The notes: a model not told the origin generated them from the letters alone. Shown: positions 16,432-25,757, numbered from the stretch's first letter. The stretch is DNA of 32,371 nucleotides from Bacteroidota bacterium (GCA_030679145.1 JAUXTU010000049.1:1-32371); one strand, 5' to 3'. Numbers and translations: made by a program.

Positions 16432-17913
16432 TTATTCTTGTGTTTCTTTAATTTTACGAAATCGATCGGGTATTAGATGCCCAATCAAAGCCATATCATC
16501 TGAAGTTATTGCTCTCGTGATAAATAAAATGGCAATATATACCACACCGGATAGACATCCTTGGAGAATGATGGGAGTATCTAGTGATCTCATAAACCAT
16601 AAAGCTAATGCCATCAAGCAACCAGAAAACAGTGCTTTTAATTGAACCGAGATGTTTGAATCCTTAAAAATATCTTTCTGAATAATGCTCAACATTGCTA
16701 CCATAACAAACAATTCTGTAACCAGAGTAGCAATTGCTGAACCGATTCCGCCATTTCCGAAATGCGTTTGTGTATATGGAATCAAAAAATAATTCAAAGC
16801 AACATTGACAAAAATAGCTATAAATGCATTTACCGTCAACTGTTTGTGTTTGTCAGAAGCAAGCAATATTGTTCCGAGCATAATGTCGATATAAAAAAGT
16901 AAAATTCCAGCACCAAAGATCATTAACAGCATTACAGATTGTTGGTAGGCTTCTATTCCATAGAAAAATTGAATGATCTGATGAGAAAAAGCAAATGCAC
17001 CAACACTTAACGGAACACCGGACAAGAAAATAAAATCGAGACTCTTTTGCAAAGGACGACCAAGCGATTTATTGTCTTCTCCCCACAGTCGGGACATGAT
17101 CGGAAAAATAGCAATTGTAAAAATGCTTGGTACAAACATCAATGTTTCGAAGAATCTGTATGATGCTGCGTACCATCCGACAACTCTCTCCGGAGCCATA
17201 AAGGATAACATTACTGTATCGATTCGATAATAGATAACACCAAATACTGAATTTAAAAAATATGGAAGACTATCTTTTAGTGATTTGCGTGCTGCTTTCC
17301 AATCTATTTTCGGCAATATTGGGGCCATTTTCCGGATGAATTTTAAACAGATAATAAAATTCAAGAGAGTGCCTAATATTGTAATCACAGCAAAACCGAT
17401 CGGACCAACCCCAAGTACAACAGCAGTGATACCTACAGATGCAATAAATACAGTCTCTGCAATTGCACCATAGGATGGGTATTTCAACATCTCAAACCCA
17501 CCGAATGCACTCCAAATAACCGAACGAGCTCCAGACCATAACATTCCAACACCAAAGATCATGATTATGATCTTAACTGACGAATGGTAATTAACAAGTA
17601 ATGCATACGTTATAACACCGATAAATGAGAGCAACCATAAAATTCCCCTTATACTTATAGCATTCACTATAATATGACCAGCTTCATCCCGTGCACGTGA
17701 AACAGCTTTTGTTATTGAGTAATTTCCACCAAATTCTATAAACAATGCAAACATCGCAACAATAGATTGTCCTAAATAGTACCTCCCATAATCAACAGGA
17801 CCAAGATACCGAGGGAGAAACATCATCAGCAGAAATGTTGATGTCCAAGTTATAATCCGAGTCAAGGTGAGAACGGCAACATTTCGAGTAGCAGATTTGG
17901 AAATTTCCGACAT
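16432..17913 (-). CDS. Wzx-like polysaccharide flippase
   Basis: This 493-residue protein is nearly all membrane helices, about 12-14 by eye, as expected for the MOP/Wzx superfamily. The N-terminal MSEISKSATRNVAVLTLTRI and FLPRYLGPVDYGRYYLGQSI segments are typical of oligosaccharide flippases. It moves the lipid-linked repeat unit across the inner membrane. The start codon shares one base with the stop of the WecG-like gene (TGATG). Confidence 0.92.
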   Translation of the reverse strand: MSEISKSATRNVAVLTLTRIITWTSTFLLMMFLPRYLGPVDYGRYYLGQSIVAMFALFIEFGGNYSITKAVSRARDEAGHIIVNAISIRGILWLLSFIGVITYALLVNYHSSVKIIIMIFGVGMLWSGARSVIWSAFGGFEMLKYPSYGAIAETVFIASVGITAVVLGVGPIGFAVITILGTLLNFIICLKFIRKMAPILPKIDWKAARKSLKDSLPYFLNSVFGVIYYRIDTVMLSFMAPERVVGWYAASYRFFETLMFVPSIFTIAIFPIMSRLWGEDNKSLGRPLQKSLDFIFLSGVPLSVGAFAFSHQIIQFFYGIEAYQQSVMLLMIFGAGILLFYIDIMLGTILLASDKHKQLTVNAFIAIFVNVALNYFLIPYTQTHFGNGGIGSAIATLVTELFVMVAMLSIIQKDIFKDSNISVQLKALFSGCLMALALWFMRSLDTPIILQGCLSGVVYIAILFITRAITSDDMALIGHLIPDRFRKIKETQE

Positions 17914-18746
17914 CAGTGGTTTTTTCCTGACACGCTCAATCTAAATTTGTATAGAAACACCTTCAGTGCAAATTGTGGTAACGTCAACATCCTTCTCCAT
18001 CTCCACGGTTCACGAAAGAGTCTGTAAAGCCATTCGAATCCAATATTCTGGATCCATTTTGGCGCTCGTTTAGCAATTCCAGCAATAAAGTCAAAGGTTC
18101 CTCCAACCCCAATTGCCAAAGGGACATTTAACCGGTGCCTAGTTCGAGCAATCCAAAGATCTTGTTTGGGTGGGCCATATGCCACCAACAATATATGTGG
18201 ATGCGATTTTTCAATAAGATTACAAATAAAATCTTCCTCTTCGACTTTTGGTGATCCTGAGTATGTTCCCGCAATTTCTAAGCCCGGATTCTCTAATTGA
18301 AGTAATGACGCGGTCCGTTCGGCAACGCCGGGCGCTGCACCTAGAAAAAAAATTCGCAATTTTTTTTGGTGAGAAATACGAGCCAATTCATAGACGGCAT
18401 CAACACCGGCAACACGTTCTTTCAAAGATTTACCCAATATACGCGCCGCCAGCAATACACCTACACCATCCGGTACCTTTAATGAAGCTTTTGACATAAC
18501 TGTTTTGAATTCATTGTTTTGCTGCGCCATCATTATAAATTCCGGGTTCACTGTCATAACATGATGAGACCTGCCACTTGTAGCCATATCTGTAAGGATG
18601 GTGATCGTTTCTTCCATCGTAACATCATGAATGTCTACTCCAAGAATATTTGATGTTGGAATTTGATAATCCATTCTTTTCAACTCGCTCTCATTAGAGA
18701 GTGACATCCTTGAATCATTTATTTGGTAATCATTCTTGCTTTTCAT
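17913..18746 (-). CDS. WecG/TagA/CpsF family glycosyltransferase (GT26)
   Basis: This protein has 277 residues. It shows the WecG/TagA pattern in order: HHVMTVNPEFIMMAQQN, LKVPDGVGVLLAARILG, RVAGVDAVYEL, FFLGAAPGVAE, LLVAYGPPKQDLWI and IGVGGTFDFIAG...RAPKWIQ. GT26 enzymes usually add the second sugar (for example N-acetylmannosamine type) to a polyprenyl-diphosphate sugar. The first transferase, which would make that acceptor, is not in this window. The first 28 residues are an extra hydrophilic extension, and MDYQIPTSNILG is a possible later start. Confidence 0.93.
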   Translation of the reverse strand: MKSKNDYQINDSRMSLSNESELKRMDYQIPTSNILGVDIHDVTMEETITILTDMATSGRSHHVMTVNPEFIMMAQQNNEFKTVMSKASLKVPDGVGVLLAARILGKSLKERVAGVDAVYELARISHQKKLRIFFLGAAPGVAERTASLLQLENPGLEIAGTYSGSPKVEEEDFICNLIEKSHPHILLVAYGPPKQDLWIARTRHRLNVPLAIGVGGTFDFIAGIAKRAPKWIQNIGFEWLYRLFREPWRWRRMLTLPQFALKVFLYKFRLSVSGKNH

Positions 18747-18759
18747 TTAATTTTTATTT

Positions 18760-19329
18760 TTAAACATTATTTTTTTGAAGGATATTTTGCGTAAGGATGC
18801 GTGCAGGTACGCCAGCTGCAATGGTGTCCGGAGGAATACTTTTCGTCACTACAGATCCGGCAGCAATGATCGCTCCCTTCCCAATCCGAACTCCCTTGAG
18901 AATGATACAACGGCAACCGATCCAAACATTATCTTCTATGATCACAGGCTTGTTCTCCAATGTCCGTCCAGAGATAGGATGCAGATCGGAATCCATTATG
19001 ACAACATCCCAGGCAATCCGGCAATCTTTTCCAATTTCAACTTTTTCTTGTGCCACCACAACAGTATTTCGATTCAGATATGTACCATTTCCAATTCGTA
19101 TTACTGCATTCCTTCCAACCTCTAACCGAACCCCTTGATAAAATTGGCAATTTTCAACAATGATCTCACCACCATCATTGAATATGCGTGGTGCCGGTTT
19201 CCCTCCCGTGACCACAATGATCCCATGTTTTGTCATCGAACGGGCAAACCATGCACCCTTGATGTACTCCGCAATTGAAAACTTGATAAGTCTTTTTTTT
19301 ATTTTAAATATTAATTCAAAAAAATTCAT
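18760..19329 (-). CDS. Left-handed beta-helix (hexapeptide) acyltransferase
   Basis: This protein has 189 residues. Hexapeptide repeats (I-G-x-x and V-G-R-N style) run from about residue 55 to 180, with IMDSDLHPIS giving the likely catalytic His117, and WIGCRCIILKGVRIGKGAIIAAGSVV typical of WbbJ/WcaF-type O-acetyltransferases. It probably acetylates a sugar of the repeat unit. The ATG overlaps the stop of the GT4 gene by four bases (ATGA). Confidence 0.9.
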   Translation of the reverse strand: MNFFELIFKIKKRLIKFSIAEYIKGAWFARSMTKHGIIVVTGGKPAPRIFNDGGEIIVENCQFYQGVRLEVGRNAVIRIGNGTYLNRNTVVVAQEKVEIGKDCRIAWDVVIMDSDLHPISGRTLENKPVIIEDNVWIGCRCIILKGVRIGKGAIIAAGSVVTKSIPPDTIAAGVPARILTQNILQKNNV

Positions 19330-20543
19330 GCTTTATGGTTTGCATCCTGTGTTTTAGTTTTGATTACAAGATCTTGATATAATTCAAGGATCCTTTTACC
19401 GATAACAGACCATTCATATTTTGACTGCACCACATCATAACCATTTCTAACTAGTTTTTTCTTCATAGAATCGTCTTGAATAAGAGAAATAATCCCATTG
19501 GCAAATGATATTGGATCGTCTGCTATGATTGCGGATTCACCAGATACAATATCAATTCCTTCACAACCGATACTTGTAGTCACAATCGGTATTTTCATAG
19601 AAAGCGCCTCACCTATTTTCAGTCTGGTACCCCCTCCCATTCTAAGTGGAACGATATATACACTGGCGCGACGAATATAGGGACGAACATCCTCTACGAA
19701 TCCGGTAATGATAACATTATCAGAAGCACGGGCAGACAATTGCTTAGGCGGTCTGTTGCCGACAATATACACTTTAACACTTGGAAATTTTTTTAGTACA
19801 ATTGGGAAAATCTCGTCAAGGAAATAAAGCATCCCATCATAATTCGGAACATATGCCATCATTCCGGTAAAAACCAATGTAAATGGCTCAGGCTGATTGT
19901 CTCCGGAAGAGAAAAAATTCGAATCTACTCCATTGGGTATTACAAACTTTGGAATATTAGGAATATCTTTATCGAATAGTTTCTTATCACGTTCTGAAGT
20001 CACAAAAAGTGCATCCTGTTTGCCACAACCTTTAATCTCTTCTTTAAAGAGTTTTTTATATTCTAAAAAATAATGAAACTTCCTGATCGGCCGGTGATCA
20101 TTCAACCACATTCTGCGAAAATTATCGTATTCAACATTGTGTGCATCAAGGATCTTTACTGCATCAGTCATTAAACGATATGAACCCAAATGCGAAAACT
20201 CAGTCTGCACTATATCATAAGAGTCATTTGATAATATTCTGTCTATCAATAATTGCATCTCGTTATTAACTGCCAGCATGTGAAAAAAACTATGACTGTT
20301 CAGCGTAGAGTAAAACTGACCCAATCGATAATGTTTGCGCTGCCATGGTGCTGAAACTGTATGGATATTTTGAATTGACCCCTTGAACTCTTGACGCAAT
20401 TTTTGCTCATCGGTTTGATTACCAAACATTGCCAATGTTACGTCATGATGAGGTAAAATATTTTTGAGAATATTATAATTACGCAACGCCCCACCGAAAT
20501 TAGGAGGGACAGGAGAATAAGGCATAAGATGAAGGATTTTCAT
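19326..20543 (-). CDS. Family 4 glycosyltransferase
   Basis: This GT-B enzyme begins MKILHLMPYSPVPPNFGGAL, the standard GT4 N-terminus. Later segments include FTGMMAYVPNYDGMLYFL, VYIVGNRPPKQL, YIVPLRMGGGTRLKIGEALS and IPIVTTSIGCEGIDI. I chose ATG 20543 (405 residues). The frame remains open 17 codons further to a TTG at 20594, but those residues are hydrophobic and not part of the family fold. Donor sugar unknown. It lies between the FkbM methyltransferase and the acyltransferase genes. Confidence 0.9.
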   Translation of the reverse strand: MKILHLMPYSPVPPNFGGALRNYNILKNILPHHDVTLAMFGNQTDEQKLRQEFKGSIQNIHTVSAPWQRKHYRLGQFYSTLNSHSFFHMLAVNNEMQLLIDRILSNDSYDIVQTEFSHLGSYRLMTDAVKILDAHNVEYDNFRRMWLNDHRPIRKFHYFLEYKKLFKEEIKGCGKQDALFVTSERDKKLFDKDIPNIPKFVIPNGVDSNFFSSGDNQPEPFTLVFTGMMAYVPNYDGMLYFLDEIFPIVLKKFPSVKVYIVGNRPPKQLSARASDNVIITGFVEDVRPYIRRASVYIVPLRMGGGTRLKIGEALSMKIPIVTTSIGCEGIDIVSGESAIIADDPISFANGIISLIQDDSMKKKLVRNGYDVVQSKYEWSVIGKRILELYQDLVIKTKTQDANHKA

Positions 20544-20617
20544 GCTAACGGCAGCTATAAGGAACAATTGAAAAATAAACCTTAAAACATACAAAAGAAT
20601 AATAGGTCTTCATAACA

Positions 20618-21433
20618 TCACTCTGATACAATGTCAATCAAATTGGCTCTTTGCAATCTCTCAATATGAGAAAGGCTTAAGAAAAAATAATCATTCTGCA
20701 GATCTCCCGTTTTTCGCTTATAAAGTCGTTGCCCATCATAGATGTACGGCTGATATCCCGCATGAGTAAGCAGTTGAAATGTTTCATATCCTTGCGACGA
20801 AACATCATCAGGATCACCCCACACTTCTATCATCCAAGCAGGATGGAATTTTTTAATTATTTTTTCCGCTCCTTTTAAACATTTAAGTTCATGACCTTCA
20901 ACATCACATTTTATGAACTCGATATTTTTGGAAAGATCGGCAAACAAAGTATCTAGCGTTCTTGTCTCTACAGTTATTGTATGCATATTCGATATTGCAA
21001 TATCGTCTACGATCTTCGCCTCGTAAAGATTTTCCTCTCCGGAACCCGTCAACGGTACCGCCATTGTTTGTTTTCCATTTCTATCTGAAATTGCGTAATG
21101 GAAGATTTGAACATTATCAAGATGCAAACTTTGAATAATGCCTTCCAACACATTGTAATTCAAGGGAACAGGTTCAATGCAGAATACTTTTCCTTCATTC
21201 TGAACGATCTCTGCCATAAATTTGGTGTACCATCCAAAGTTTGCGCCAAGGTCAAGAACTACATCTCCCGGCTTAATGAGATTTCGGATCACGTTAAACT
21301 CAGGTATATTATGCCCCCTGACCTCTTTTACGTAACGAGCCTTTGTTATTTTTTCTACAATAGATCGAGGGAGTTTTCTTTTAATAACAGATCTTATATG
21401 ATTTATTAATCGATGTTTAATTGGGACTTTCAT
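20618..21433 (-). CDS. FkbM-family methyltransferase
   Basis: This protein has 271 residues. The SAM motif is VVLDLGANFGWYTKFMA (about residues 58-74); next come VFCIEPVPLNYNVLE and IEFIKCDVEGHELKCLKGAEK, the FkbM core. It should O-methylate a sugar. An N-terminal basic segment of about 45 residues precedes the fold. Substrate unknown. Gaps to both neighbours are short, in line with co-transcription. Confidence 0.9.
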   Translation of the reverse strand: MKVPIKHRLINHIRSVIKRKLPRSIVEKITKARYVKEVRGHNIPEFNVIRNLIKPGDVVLDLGANFGWYTKFMAEIVQNEGKVFCIEPVPLNYNVLEGIIQSLHLDNVQIFHYAISDRNGKQTMAVPLTGSGEENLYEAKIVDDIAISNMHTITVETRTLDTLFADLSKNIEFIKCDVEGHELKCLKGAEKIIKKFHPAWMIEVWGDPDDVSSQGYETFQLLTHAGYQPYIYDGQRLYKRKTGDLQNDYFFLSLSHIERLQRANLIDIVSE

Positions 21434-21456
21434 ACGAACTGAAAATATTATGTTGG

Positions 21457-23001
21457 TTATGAAATATTTGTATCTACGTTGAGATTTTTATCAACTCGTT
21501 CAATGACAGGAATCATTCCTGTTAGGATACCTAGATGAACCATATTTCTGAAAAAAGTTAGTTGCATATCAACGTACGAAACTACTATCTGTCCAAACAC
21601 TGCAATGATACATACGGCGCAAGCAACACGGAGATATGGATCGTTTAGTTTAATAAATACTAAAGCACCGCGAAGAATAATACAATTGATAAAAAAGAAA
21701 AAAAGAAAAAAACCTATTGCACCACTCTTTGTTATCAACCATAGAATTTCGTTGTGTGTTATATATCCTTTTAGCGCAAATGAACCATAATTCATGATCA
21801 CCCACTCATGTTGTTTTCCAAAACCGATACCTAGGATCGGGGCATTTCTTAACGTCACCGCAAGATTATAGTTTTCCTGATCTCTGGCTAAACCAGATGT
21901 GTAGTCCGCATAATTAATATTCTTAGTGTCTCCAATTGCACTGAAGTATGTTGATTTAACAGCAGATGCAACCATGGCAATTCTACCATAACTGTTCCAA
22001 TACACAGCAAGATAAATAACAAATACAAAACCAAATGCCATTAAGTATTTTAGAGACTTTTGTCGCTGCTCTTTGGTCAATAGAAGTATTAACATAATGA
22101 CACCAACGGCGAAAGCAGCATACGTTGCCCGTCTATTTGCAACATAAAAACCTATTAGAAGTGGAAGTGTCAGATAGGTCAAAGCTTTTTTTTGTCGTAC
22201 GTGTCCTCCATAGGTTATTAATCCTAAAAGTAAAAAAAAAAGAGTGACAAAGAATAAAGGATCTTCATGATTTGAAAGTGTCCGTTTACCGCCAAAATCG
22301 AATCCAAGCCGGACAAAACGGTCAATCGCCTGATATGCTTTAAATGAAATTCCCCAGATAAAGATCCAAAAAATTGTCTGGATATGTTCTTTGCGGTTTA
22401 TAATTTGCGGAACAAAGAAAAAAAGTATTGCTAGATAAGAAAGTGCGCGCACTTCCCATAAGGCCATCATAGGATCTCCGCCTCTCATGCTTCCATAAAC
22501 CACAGAACCGATAAGCCAGCTAAAACATAACAATGCAGGACCCCAAATCGGTACAGGTTGAAGTTTAACATCCTTCTTTACTACCACAATAAAAATCCAC
22601 ACGAACACTAAAAAAATCAGATGGAGTTCCATCGGTGTTAACACGCCAACACCAAGACCCTTAAAGATTACATTAAATGTCATTAAATAATAAATAGTAT
22701 ATGTCCAGGGCCTAAGACCTGCGATGTCATATCCGTCCGCTGCAAAAACTAAAACAATGAAAATATAAAATCCCCAGTGAAGCCGATAGAACGATACAAA
22801 AACAACACTAATAATGATAAGAGTAGAAAGTGCAAAAACTACATTTCCATTTCCCGATATAATAATAAAAGGGAGCAGCATGCTGGTAACAATCATCAGC
22901 ATCGTTACCATTCCATTTTTTATTGTAAACGAAGTTCGATCCCGCAATCGTGTACCAAATAAACCAATATTTTTAGAGATTGTCTGAAACATTTGCATCA
23001 T
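21457..23001 (-). CDS. O-antigen ligase/polymerase-like membrane protein (Wzy/WaaL type)
   Basis: This 514-residue protein has about 11-12 predicted membrane helices and a long periplasmic loop before the late ITHNEILWLITKSGAIGFF, the end of the Wzy_C/O-antigen ligase domain. In a locus with Wzx, Wzz and Wza-like genes it is best taken as the polymerase (Wzy), though ligases and polymerases cannot be told apart by such motifs alone. The first ATG (23001) overlaps the stop of the small membrane gene by one base (TAATG), and a second ATG follows directly. Confidence 0.88.
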   Translation of the reverse strand: MMQMFQTISKNIGLFGTRLRDRTSFTIKNGMVTMLMIVTSMLLPFIIISGNGNVVFALSTLIIISVVFVSFYRLHWGFYIFIVLVFAADGYDIAGLRPWTYTIYYLMTFNVIFKGLGVGVLTPMELHLIFLVFVWIFIVVVKKDVKLQPVPIWGPALLCFSWLIGSVVYGSMRGGDPMMALWEVRALSYLAILFFFVPQIINRKEHIQTIFWIFIWGISFKAYQAIDRFVRLGFDFGGKRTLSNHEDPLFFVTLFFLLLGLITYGGHVRQKKALTYLTLPLLIGFYVANRRATYAAFAVGVIMLILLLTKEQRQKSLKYLMAFGFVFVIYLAVYWNSYGRIAMVASAVKSTYFSAIGDTKNINYADYTSGLARDQENYNLAVTLRNAPILGIGFGKQHEWVIMNYGSFALKGYITHNEILWLITKSGAIGFFLFFFFINCIILRGALVFIKLNDPYLRVACAVCIIAVFGQIVVSYVDMQLTFFRNMVHLGILTGMIPVIERVDKNLNVDTNIS

Positions 23002-23168
23002 TAATATAGGGGTGGCATTGGCATTGTCATCATTTTATAGACGGTAAGACCCATTTGCAGTAAAGCCAAAACAATTGCTATTCTATATTCTCTTGCACCA
23101 AATTTTTTACTGTTTTTGCCAACGATAAGAGCTATCATCATTAGAAAAAGTATCCCTGCTAAGTTCAC
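23001..23168 (-). CDS. Small membrane protein, 55 residues
   Basis: I found this by reading the gap between the kinase-like and ligase-like genes. It starts at GTG 23168 with AAGGG seven bases upstream and ends in TAA at 23003-23001, sharing one base with the next ATG. The N-terminus NLAGILFLMMIALIVG is a membrane helix, then a basic loop (KNSKKFGAREYR), a second helix (IAIVLALLQMGLTVY) and a Met/Pro-rich tail (KMMTMPMPPLY). I do not recognise a family. Its place between chain-length control genes and the polymerase suggests a role in that complex; this is inference only. Confidence 0.7.
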   Translation of the reverse strand: MNLAGILFLMMIALIVGKNSKKFGAREYRIAIVLALLQMGLTVYKMMTMPMPPLY

Positions 23169-23185
23169 AATAATTCCCTTAAGTA

Positions 23186-23977
23186 TTAAGTTGCCCGATT
23201 CATGACAAAACCAAGAATTTGATGTTGTTCAAGCTGTGTTACAATTTTATCGATATCTTCTTGTTTCGAAACACCTGCTGTGACAACAATAATTACACCA
23301 TCTAGTTGACTCATAAAGAGGGGGGGAACAGTAATGTCCCGCATCGATGGAAGATCAACTATAATGGAATCATACGATTCAAGCAATGAATAGATAATAT
23401 TTCGAAATTCAGGAAGCTGTTCCAACAACAACCCTAAATTTGATTCGTTAATTTCATCTGTTTTTTCATTCTTAGCATTCAACAATATGTCGTTAGCAGG
23501 ATTTGAAGTTACATTGCCGGCGGGTAAAACTGAAAGATTTTTAAATTTTGTTTCAGTAATATAAATTGAAGATTCATGGAGTGCATCCAATAAACCCGGT
23601 GATAAAGGCATTCCAAAAACCTTATGAAGCTGTGGTCTTCCGATATTGAGGTCAATTAATACCGTGCTTCGCTCGCGCGCTAATGCAAGTGAAACACCTA
23701 GATTAGCCGCGACAAGAGTTTTACCATCTTTCGGACTTGCACTTGTTACTCCGATGACCATTTTCCCCTCAGCATTACCCGAGGGAAGAATGGAATAATT
23801 AAAGCTATTATAAAATTTTGGCGATACAAACTGTTCGTCCACAAATCCACTGCTTTTGTCGTTAACAAACACTTTCTTTTTAAGACGAACAAGACTGTGA
23901 ATTTTTATGTCACCTTCATTATTGTCATTCTCTTGCTTAACTTCATTATCCGAAGATGGAATATCGTCTACCTGCAT
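23186..23977 (-). CDS. BY-kinase-like (CpsD/CapB-type) ATPase without a tyrosine tail
   Basis: This protein has 263 residues. After a hydrophilic N-terminus of about 70 residues comes a P-loop of the Wzc/CapB kind: VTSASPKDGKTLVAANLG with K86 (Walker A), VLIDLNIGRPQLHKVFG (Walker A', D109) and DSIIVDLPSMRD (Walker B, D208). Family members phosphorylate themselves on a C-terminal tyrosine cluster, but this protein ends ...GFVMNRAT with no tyrosine there. So it may be an ATPase partner of the GumC-like Wzz protein rather than a classic autokinase. The start is ATG 23977 with AGGA upstream. It follows the Wzz-like gene by about 50 bases. Confidence 0.85.
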   Translation of the reverse strand: MQVDDIPSSDNEVKQENDNNEGDIKIHSLVRLKKKVFVNDKSSGFVDEQFVSPKFYNSFNYSILPSGNAEGKMVIGVTSASPKDGKTLVAANLGVSLALARERSTVLIDLNIGRPQLHKVFGMPLSPGLLDALHESSIYITETKFKNLSVLPAGNVTSNPANDILLNAKNEKTDEINESNLGLLLEQLPEFRNIIYSLLESYDSIIVDLPSMRDITVPPLFMSQLDGVIIVVTAGVSKQEDIDKIVTQLEQHQILGFVMNRAT

Positions 23978-24028
23978 GCAAAAATTTCCTGTCCTTTTTG
24001 AATTGTATTCGTAAATGTTGATATCAAC

Positions 24029-25369
24029 TCAATCATTTTTCCATTCCGGCAATAGTGCAATAATAGGTTTTTTGTATACTTGAATCTCTGCAGTGGTCCG
24101 GATCGTAGTATCAAGAAGTTCTGCACCCATTACGGAGAATAATCCAACAATAATTCCTACAATAAACCCACCAAGGATGATTAACATACGACTTGGCTTT
24201 GATGGAAAAAGAGGCAATAAAGGCGGATCCATGACTGTATATTGATTCTCAGAATCTTGACCGATGGAAAGAGAAATCTGAGCTTCCTCAAGTTTCAGTT
24301 TCATCTCATTGTAAAGCCGTTCGTAGATAGTATAGTTCGATTCTTTATCTCGATCTTCCTGCTGTACCACTGATGAATTCATTATCTCTTCAATTGTTTG
24401 TGAGCGGGATGTTTGTATATCATTAATCTGAGACTTGAATTTCGAAATCTCTGAACCTAACGCAACCCGAATTCTCTCGAGAAGTTCAAGAATTCTACTC
24501 TCAACTTTCACTACTTCCGGGTGTTTCGGTGTGTATTTTGATGAAACTTCATCATACATACTTAGTTGTGATCGAAGTTCAATTGAATACGGAACATCTG
24601 ACCGTTGCAATTCAAATAATGACTGACGTGCCAGCTTTGAACCAATCAATGAGGGGAGTGTTTTAACTTGAGCAAGATTCCCTTCATATTGTTTAATTGT
24701 TATTCCAATGTCATGGATTTGTTGATCGAATTGTTCCACTCGTGTATATAAAAAAGTATTTGCACCCGGAGTACCCTTAGCCCGCTGCTTCAGCAATGAC
24801 ACCATATTCTTTTGGCTATTTTCTAACTTTTGTGAATATTCATCAAGTTTTTTTTGGTAAAAATCTACCGTAAGTTCATTCTTCTTATTTTTTGTAGTGC
24901 TTCTTGTTTGGATAAAAATATCTGCTAAAATTGTTGCACCACGTTGAGCCTGAACTGGGTTGTCTGATGCATATGTAATGCTGAATGATTCTCGTGGCTG
25001 AACTTTTGTTTGAATATTGTTTCTGACTTTTACCATTAACACTCGAAATTCTGCTTCATTCGTAATATTTTTTGCAAGATCCAAACTGTCAATCAACTGG
25101 CTTATCGTACGCTGGCTAAAAATAATATCATCAAACGATCTCAATGGATCATCATCCCTCGATGTCATCGCATTCGCTAAACTCGCCAATGGATTTTGTA
25201 CTTCAGTCCGTTGCACTAAAATTCTAATCGACGATTCATACATTCTTGGAAGCATGTAAGCGCCTGTGATCGAAATAATCGTCATAATAATTGGAGGCAG
25301 AAATAAAAAAAATTTCCGACGGCGAATGATTGCCGCAATATCTTTGATTTTTACCTGAGCTTTACTCAC
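24029..25369 (-). CDS. Wzz/GumC-type polysaccharide co-polymerase (chain-length determinant)
   Basis: This 446-residue inner-membrane protein is the first gene of the long minus-strand operon. A first helix (FFLFLPPIIMTIISITGAY) follows a short cytoplasmic end, then a long, partly coiled-coil periplasmic part (about residues 100-370), a Pro-rich stretch (PPLLPLFPSKPSR) and a second helix (MLIILGGFIVGIIVGLF). This is the layout of Wzz/GumC, which sets chain length with Wzy. The kinase domain sits in a separate gene (23186-23977). The start is GTG 25369, with AAAGGT 9 bases upstream. The sigma54-type promoter at 25420-25435 would give an untranslated leader of about 40 bases. Confidence 0.92.
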   Translation of the reverse strand: MSKAQVKIKDIAAIIRRRKFFLFLPPIIMTIISITGAYMLPRMYESSIRILVQRTEVQNPLASLANAMTSRDDDPLRSFDDIIFSQRTISQLIDSLDLAKNITNEAEFRVLMVKVRNNIQTKVQPRESFSITYASDNPVQAQRGATILADIFIQTRSTTKNKKNELTVDFYQKKLDEYSQKLENSQKNMVSLLKQRAKGTPGANTFLYTRVEQFDQQIHDIGITIKQYEGNLAQVKTLPSLIGSKLARQSLFELQRSDVPYSIELRSQLSMYDEVSSKYTPKHPEVVKVESRILELLERIRVALGSEISKFKSQINDIQTSRSQTIEEIMNSSVVQQEDRDKESNYTIYERLYNEMKLKLEEAQISLSIGQDSENQYTVMDPPLLPLFPSKPSRMLIILGGFIVGIIVGLFSVMGAELLDTTIRTTAEIQVYKKPIIALLPEWKND

Positions 25370-25419
25370 TGTTTTTTACCTTTCACATTCAATGATCTGA
25401 CAATTCATTGAACTTTATA

Positions 25420-25435
25420 CGCAATTCATGTGCCA
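25420..25435 (-). promoter_or_regulatory. Sigma54 (-24/-12) promoter for the long minus-strand EPS operon
   Basis: Reading the minus strand gives TGGCACATGAATTGCG. It matches the consensus TGGCACRNNNNTTGCW at all positions except the last, with GG and GC separated by ten bases. Transcription would begin near 25410, about 40 bases before the GTG start of the Wzz-like gene at 25369. Confidence 0.85.
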
Positions 25436-25757
25436 TCGTAAGTTGGCTTTATTAATAATTTATTGCACAATATATAAAGAAATTTCAATCATTTTACATT
25501 AAAACTGCATACAATTAAGAGATAAACACCTAAGTGGGAAAAACTTACACTATAGCATGCTTCAACAAAAAAAAGTGAGAACATATTACCAATAACTTAC
25601 AAACCAAATGCTTTTCGGCATTAATACTAAAGATTGATCTATACCAAAAAAGATCATAGTATTTTCTGACAACTATTGCTATTATTTGTTGATTGTATCA
25701 TAGATTAACTATTAACTTTCTTTTTAATTAAACAGTTGGTTCTTCGTACATCAAATC

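Noticed and set aside
20544-20594. N-terminal extension of the GT4 gene to TTG 20594
   Set aside because: The 17 extra residues are hydrophobic and precede a textbook GT4 N-terminus (MKILHLMPYSP); the upstream ribosome site is poor.
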